From assembly GCF_012912005.1 (NCBI RefSeq), contig NZ_JABBEA010000011.1:146581-210580 (forward strand): DNA of 64,000 bases. The letters run 5' to 3'. This DNA is from Paenibacillus sp. SZ31. Lineage in GTDB: Bacteria > Bacillota > Bacilli > Paenibacillales > Paenibacillaceae. This document shows, one piece after another, positions 60,095 through 64,000 of the stretch. The notes under the pieces were generated by a model. It did not search any database and was not told the origin of the DNA. It saw only the letters and a program-made list of their open reading frames with translations. The position numbers and the translations under genes are program-made. Position 1 is the stretch's first letter. Each line of letters starts with the position of its first letter.

Positions 60095-61984
60095 ATGAGT
60101 CAAGAGAAACTGGCCAAAGAGATTGTAGAACTGGTCGGCGGTGAGAAAAATGTGGAATCACTGGTTCATTGTGCAACACGATTACGGTTTGTATTGAAGG
60201 ACGATGCCAAGGCAGACAAAGCCAAACTGGAGAGAACAGAAGGCATCATCGCAGTCAAAGAAAATGGCGGCCAGTTCCAGGTGGTAGTTGGTAACAAGGT
60301 GCCTGAAGTCTACAGTGCCATTGGACAGATCAGTAACATTCTGGACGATTCGTCAGATAAAGAAAAACCTCGCAAAGCAGCCAAAGGGCTCGGAGGTATT
60401 ATCGATATCATATCCAGCATATTTGCACCGCTCCTTGGTGTTATGGCAGGAGCCGGTATTCTTAAAGGGTTATTGTTGATTGCAAGCAATATCGGATGGC
60501 TGGAAACGACAGAAACAACGTATAAGATCCTGTATGCAGCAGCAGATAGTCTGTTTTATTTCCTGCCTCTGTTGTTAGCGGTTACAACAGCTCGCAAATT
60601 CCAGGGTAATATGTTTGTAGCGATGACGATTGCGGGTGCGTTGATCTATCCTTCGATCGTTACGCTAAAAGCGGAGGGAACACCCACAGATTTCTTCGGA
60701 ATTCCTGTAATCCTGATGAACTATTCATCTACAGTTATTCCTATTATTTTAGCTGTCATTGTCATGAGTAAGTTGGAGAAGTTCTTTAATAAAACACTTC
60801 ACGATAGTGTGAAAAACTTTGTTACACCATTGTTTTTGCTAGTGATTATGGTACCACTGACATTACTTGTATTCGGACCATTTGGCGTATACGTTGGTAA
60901 TGGAATTGCAGCTGGACTGGTTGCCGCATTTGGATTCAGTCCATTGCTCGCAGGAGCCGTTATGGGTGCAAGCTGGCAGCTGCTCGTTATTTTCGGAATA
61001 CACTGGGGTCTGATTCCGGTATTTATCAACAACGTTGCAGTGTATGGACAGGATGGTGTTAAACCGGCTGCGACAGCTTCGATCTTTGCTCAAACGGGCG
61101 CTGCTTTTGGGGTTATGCTGAAAACCAAGAACAAAAAACTGAAAACGCTGGCTGGATCATCCACGTTGACCGCATTATTCGGTATTACTGAACCGGCCAT
61201 CTATGGGGTAACATTACCACTGAAACGTCCATTCATTGCAGGAGTTATCGGTGGTGCAGTTGGTGGAGCTATCATTGGTCAAGCGGGTACATTGGCATTC
61301 GCATCCGGCGCACCGGGCTTGCTGACCTTGCCGATCTTCTACGGGCCAGGTGGACAAGGTTTCCCAGGATTGATTCTGGGTATCGTAGTATCCTTTGTTG
61401 TTTCGGCTGTACTGACGTACATCATGGGCTTCAAAGATCCGGTTGAAGAAGAAACAAAAACCGAATCTACGACATCCGCTCAGCAATCTGTTCGTGCAAC
61501 GAATGCTTCAGACGAAGATGTATTTAGCCCAATTGAAGGAACAATTGTGGAATTGTCGGAAGTTCCAGATCCGGCATTTGCATCGGGAGCAATGGGTAAA
61601 GGGATTGCGATCGAGCCAGCTGTAGGCAGAGTCGTAGCGCCTTTTGACGGTACAGTTACCGTTGCATTCAAGAAAAAACATGCCTTGGCTGTTGTATCAG
61701 ACACGGGTGCTGAAATATTGGTTCACGTTGGAGTCGATACCGTTAAATTGGACGGACAACATTTTGTCTCCCATATCAAAGAAGGCGATCGGGTTCAAGC
61801 GGGAGATCTGTTGCTTGAGTTCGATATTGCACAGATTAAGGCCGCAGGTTATCACACGGTAACGCCTATCATCGTAACGAATTCCTCCAACTACGAAGAA
61901 GTGATTCCGCAGGCTACAGGGAAAGTTAGTAGCCAAGAGCTTCTATTAAAATTAAGTAGTGGGAATGGTCAGGAACAAAAGTAG
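60095..61984 (+). CDS. bglP: Beta-glucoside PTS permease EIIBCA
   Basis: A 629-residue PTS permease that imports and phosphorylates beta-glucosides. EIIB (1-85) has phospho-Cys26 in HCATRLRF. EIIC (about 105-450) has around ten hydrophobic helices and GITEPAIYG. EIIA (about 475-629) has phospho-His544 in LVHVGVDTVKLDG. The start is ATG 60095, preceded by GGGGGTG; the longer frame from 60080 overlaps that site. It is controlled by the RAT/terminator directly upstream and by LicT encoded just before it. The GH1 enzyme would process its product. Confidence 0.94.
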   Translation: MSQEKLAKEIVELVGGEKNVESLVHCATRLRFVLKDDAKADKAKLERTEGIIAVKENGGQFQVVVGNKVPEVYSAIGQISNILDDSSDKEKPRKAAKGLGGIIDIISSIFAPLLGVMAGAGILKGLLLIASNIGWLETTETTYKILYAAADSLFYFLPLLLAVTTARKFQGNMFVAMTIAGALIYPSIVTLKAEGTPTDFFGIPVILMNYSSTVIPIILAVIVMSKLEKFFNKTLHDSVKNFVTPLFLLVIMVPLTLLVFGPFGVYVGNGIAAGLVAAFGFSPLLAGAVMGASWQLLVIFGIHWGLIPVFINNVAVYGQDGVKPAATASIFAQTGAAFGVMLKTKNKKLKTLAGSSTLTALFGITEPAIYGVTLPLKRPFIAGVIGGAVGGAIIGQAGTLAFASGAPGLLTLPIFYGPGGQGFPGLILGIVVSFVVSAVLTYIMGFKDPVEEETKTESTTSAQQSVRATNASDEDVFSPIEGTIVELSEVPDPAFASGAMGKGIAIEPAVGRVVAPFDGTVTVAFKKKHALAVVSDTGAEILVHVGVDTVKLDGQHFVSHIKEGDRVQAGDLLLEFDIAQIKAAGYHTVTPIIVTNSSNYEEVIPQATGKVSSQELLLKLSSGNGQEQK

Positions 61985-62026
61985 ATTGACGTACTAATCC
62001 GATGCTGTCGTATTTTCATGGTTCCG

Positions 62027-62055
62027 TTGACATGGTGGAATTGGAAAATTATAAT
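62027..62055 (+). promoter_or_regulatory. Consensus promoter of the ABC-F resistance unit
   Basis: TTGACA (62027-62032), exactly 17 bases, and TATAAT (62050-62055): a perfect sigma-A promoter. A start near 62062 gives a leader of about 400 nt before the ABC-F start codon. Confidence 0.85.
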
Positions 62056-62102
62056 TGGAGTTGTACATCTATTACATGATAATGAAAGGTGGATTATTGA
62101 AC

Positions 62103-62147
62103 ATGACACATGCGATGAGACTGCACTTCCTCACTTTGAACCGGTAA
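62103..62147 (+). CDS. Leader peptide 1, ErmDL-like (14 residues)
   Basis: A short ORF encoding MTHAMRLHFLTLNR, with AAGGTGGA nine bases upstream of the ATG. It is nearly superimposable on the ErmD leader peptide, which I recall as MTHSMRLRFPTLNQ; that peptide stalls ribosomes in the presence of macrolides through its +x+ motif (R-L-R). Here the motif is R-L-H. It is the first ORF of the transcript and is followed by an intrinsic terminator at 62262-62290, before the resistance gene. The arrangement suggests drug-dependent stalling that prevents termination. Confidence 0.75.
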   Translation: MTHAMRLHFLTLNR

Positions 62148-62183
62148 TTGAATACGTTCAAAGGCTCTGACCGTTGGTTCAGA

Positions 62184-62256
62184 GTAAACGGGATCAGTCT
62201 GTCATTTTCAATCATTCTGACCTTATAATAATGGTTTTACTCGTTTTCCCGTTTAC
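62184..62256 (+). promoter_or_regulatory. Long-range stem in the ABC-F leader
   Basis: GTAAACGGG (62184-62192) is complementary to CCCGTTTAC (62248-62256), enclosing 55 bases. CTCTGA (62165-62170) and TCAGAG (62179-62184) form a small hairpin whose right arm touches the first stem. These are candidate anti-terminator/anti-antiterminator elements between leader peptide 1 and the terminator. Confidence 0.5.
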
Positions 62257-62261
62257 ATTGA

Positions 62262-62290
62262 ATCACAGGCCCTGGCCTGTGATTTTTTTT
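62262..62290 (+). terminator. Attenuator terminator upstream of the ABC-F gene
   Basis: ATCACAGGCC-CT-GGCCTGTGAT followed by T. It lies inside the 5-prime UTR, 115 bases after leader peptide 1, so it is positioned as a transcription attenuator as well as a possible end for read-through from bglP. Confidence 0.88.
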
Positions 62291-62352
62291 GTTTTTCTTA
62301 TCACTTAACTGATTAAATATAGCGTTTAATACAAACTACTGGAGGTACCGCT

Positions 62353-62376
62353 ATGATGACGTTACTGTTCTATTGA
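62353..62376 (+). CDS. Leader peptide 2 (MMTLLFY)
   Basis: A seven-codon ORF with a perfect GGAGGT site six bases upstream (62341-62346). Its stop codon overlaps arm 1 of a set of mutually exclusive hairpins that lead to the ABC-F ribosome-binding site. A ribosome paused on this ORF would cover arm 1, as in erm and cat translational attenuators. I do not recognise the peptide from a known system. Confidence 0.6.
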   Translation: MMTLLFY

Positions 62377-62453
62377 TACGAGCTGGCACGATAAGCTCGT
62401 ATCGATAGAAGCATGCTTCGCTATCGATACGAAATAAATCTTATTTCGGAGGT
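62374..62453 (+). promoter_or_regulatory. Translational attenuator of the ABC-F gene
   Basis: Four arms. Arms 1:2 are GATACGAGCT (62375-62384) with AGCTCGTATC (62394-62403). Arms 2:3 are TCGTATCGATAG (62397-62408) with CTATCGATACGA (62421-62432). Arms 3:4 are CGAAATAA (62430-62437) with TTATTTCG (62441-62448), the latter running into the GGAGGT site (62448-62453). Pairing 1:2 permits 3:4, which crowds the ribosome-binding site; masking arm 1 permits 2:3 and frees it. This is the ermC-type logic. Confidence 0.75.
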
Positions 62454-62460
62454 AGCGAAT

Positions 62461-63930
62461 ATGGAAAAGATATGTTTTGAATTAGAACAGGTTGAGATGA
62501 CCTATTTGGATAGAGCAGTACTGAACATTGAGCGACTGGCTGTGCATCAATTAGATCGCATCGGTGTAGTAGGTGGGAATGGTCAAGGTAAAAGTACGTT
62601 ATTGAAACTCATTGCAGGACAGATCCAGCCAACAGCCGGAAAGGTAAAACGGTACGCGGAGTTTGGCTATTTGGAACAGGTGGAACCTCCCCAGTCTAAT
62701 GGAAATCTGGAAGTTGACGGGGCTTTACTGAGTAAATTAGCTATACCTCAACATGACCAACTAGGGAGCGGCGGAGAACAAACCCGTTTGAAACTGGCTC
62801 AAATGTTCACTCATTACCATGAAGTACTGTTACTGGATGAACCAACAACACACCTGGATCAAGAGGGCATTACATTTTTGCTGGATGAATTGCGTTATTA
62901 CTATGGGGCGCTTGTGCTGATCAGTCATGATCGTGCGGTTCTGGATGAACTGGTGACCACGATCTGGGAAATCCATCAAGGTGAGGTTCACGTATATTCC
63001 GGCAACTATAGCGAATATCAGGCACAGAAGAGGCTGGAGCGTGAACAGCAAAATCAGGCCCATGAACAGTTCTTGAAGGATAAAAGACGATTGGAGCTGG
63101 CCGCCCGGGAAAAGATGAAGAAAGCCGAGAAAATAACGCAGGCCGGAAGCATGTCCAAGAAAGAATCCAAGGCAAAAACAAATCGTATGGTTGAAACGAA
63201 ATCCAAAGGTACCAGTCAAAAAGCGGTGCACCGCGCAGCCAAAGCGATTGAACAGCGGATGCAACAACTTCATGAGGTAAAAGCGGTGCAAGAGGATCGG
63301 CCTATGATCTTCCGTCAGCCGAAGACACTGGAGCTGCATAATCGATTTCCGATTATGGCAGATCGCCTTACACTTGAAGTGGAAGGTAACGTATTGTTGG
63401 AGGATGTAAGTTTTCAGGTTCCATTAAAACAAAAAATAGCGATAACCGGAGCCAATGGCAGTGGGAAAAGCACATTGCTTAACCATGTTTTCCATGCTGG
63501 GGATCACATCACAATGTCTCCAAAAGCAAAGCTTGGTTATTTTCAGCAAATGAGCTATCGTTTCACGACAAAAGAGACCGTATTACAATTCCTGAAGAAT
63601 CGTTCGGAATATGAGGAATCAGAGCTCAGAAGTGCGTTGCATGCGATGCAATTCACAGGTAATGATTTGCTAAAAGATGTTGGGACATTAAGTGGAGGGG
63701 AAGCGATTCGTCTTCAATTATGTCACTTGTTTCTTGGACAATATAACATTCTATTGTTGGATGAGCCGACGAACTTTCTTGATATGCATGCATTGGAAGC
63801 GTTGGAGCGTTTTATCAAGGCCTATGAAGGAACGATTCTGTATGTATCTCATGATCTGAGGTTTATTGAAAATACAGCAGATCAACAATTTCAGATTACA
63901 GAGCGTCAATTAATTCAGGTGAATATATAA
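62461..63930 (+). CDS. Msr(A)-like ABC-F ribosomal protection protein
   Basis: A 489-residue ABC-F protein, nearly the length of Msr(A) (488). Domain 1 has Walker A GGNGQGKST, a variant signature GSGGEQ and LLLDEPTTHLD; a long basic coiled linker (about 180-285) follows, then domain 2 with GANGSGKST, LSGGE and LLLDEPTNFLD. Antibiotic-resistance ABC-F proteins displace macrolides, streptogramins, lincosamides or pleuromutilins from the ribosome; the drug range cannot be read from sequence. Start is ATG 62461 with GGAGGT seven bases upstream; a longer frame from 62413 runs through the attenuator hairpins and is rejected. Two leader ORFs, a terminator and competing stems upstream point to drug-induced expression. 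Confidence 0.88.
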   Translation: MEKICFELEQVEMTYLDRAVLNIERLAVHQLDRIGVVGGNGQGKSTLLKLIAGQIQPTAGKVKRYAEFGYLEQVEPPQSNGNLEVDGALLSKLAIPQHDQLGSGGEQTRLKLAQMFTHYHEVLLLDEPTTHLDQEGITFLLDELRYYYGALVLISHDRAVLDELVTTIWEIHQGEVHVYSGNYSEYQAQKRLEREQQNQAHEQFLKDKRRLELAAREKMKKAEKITQAGSMSKKESKAKTNRMVETKSKGTSQKAVHRAAKAIEQRMQQLHEVKAVQEDRPMIFRQPKTLELHNRFPIMADRLTLEVEGNVLLEDVSFQVPLKQKIAITGANGSGKSTLLNHVFHAGDHITMSPKAKLGYFQQMSYRFTTKETVLQFLKNRSEYEESELRSALHAMQFTGNDLLKDVGTLSGGEAIRLQLCHLFLGQYNILLLDEPTNFLDMHALEALERFIKAYEGTILYVSHDLRFIENTADQQFQITERQLIQVNI

Positions 63931-64000
63931 GTTATTATGAACGAAAATGAGCTCCCCTTTATGCAAAACCGTGGGTTATCTTGGCAATACTGTCCCAGTA
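63931..64000. other. Window end, no gene resolved
   Basis: Seventy bases after the ABC-F stop codon. I see no terminator hairpin and no complete ORF before the window ends. Confidence 0.6.

Noticed and set aside
62413..62460. N-terminal extension of the Msr-like protein
   Set aside because: It translates attenuator hairpins and bypasses the GGAGGT site at 62448-62453; Msr(A) length fits ATG 62461.

Overview
The window reads as chromosome of a Paenibacillus-like Firmicute. The support is SLH-anchored giant surface proteins, many glycoside hydrolases with Gram-positive signal peptides, Bacillus-type orthologues (YeeI, TreR, LicT, RhaEW/RhaA, RNase J, YfmM), strong GGAGG ribosome-binding sites, CcpA-like cre sites and LicT RAT/terminator switches. 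The genus is inferred from content. I see no rRNA, tRNA, CRISPR array, integrase or transposase gene.

Layout. 0-8 kb: SET-domain protein, housekeeping ABC-F ATPase, and a 1,736-residue secreted GH43-type protein with SLH anchors behind a promoter carrying cre-like and LacI-type palindromes. 8-13 kb: assimilatory sulfite reductase cysJ-cysI, then YeeI. 13-16 kb (minus strand): a YdcZ / Crp-Fnr regulator / YdcZ operon behind a PrfA-geometry palindrome, and a Nif3-like protein. 16-19 kb: heme oxygenase and bacteriophytochrome, whose C-terminal GGDEF motif is degenerate. 19.5-24.6 kb: a tightly coupled TerB-domain protein / BrxD-like ATPase / Lhr-like helicase set, the composition of the Shango anti-phage system. 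24.6-28 kb: a purine-riboswitch-like ON switch before an EamA exporter, a dispersed inverted-repeat element, a cupredoxin and an SDR protein. 28-35.5 kb: a 2,484-residue FN3/Ig-like/SLH surface protein.

35.5-62 kb is a carbohydrate region: TreR, a DUF5107-TPR protein with a GH35 beta-galactosidase, a GH5 mannanase, rhaEW-rhaA, RNase J, a sucrose module (LacI repressor, GH32 hydrolase, PTS EIIBCA), a minus-strand GH5 endoglucanase, an amidohydrolase, and a beta-glucoside module (GH1, LicT, BglP) in which all three units carry RAT/terminator antitermination switches. 62-64 kb: an Msr(A)-like antibiotic-resistance ABC-F gene. Its roughly 400-nt leader contains two tiny ORFs, an intrinsic terminator and an erm-type set of mutually exclusive hairpins.

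The regions most worth pursuing are the double-attenuator ABC-F leader, the Shango-like cluster, the riboswitch-exporter pair, and a family of 37-232 bp palindromic intergenic elements with shared TATATAA(A/G)TTGAA termini.
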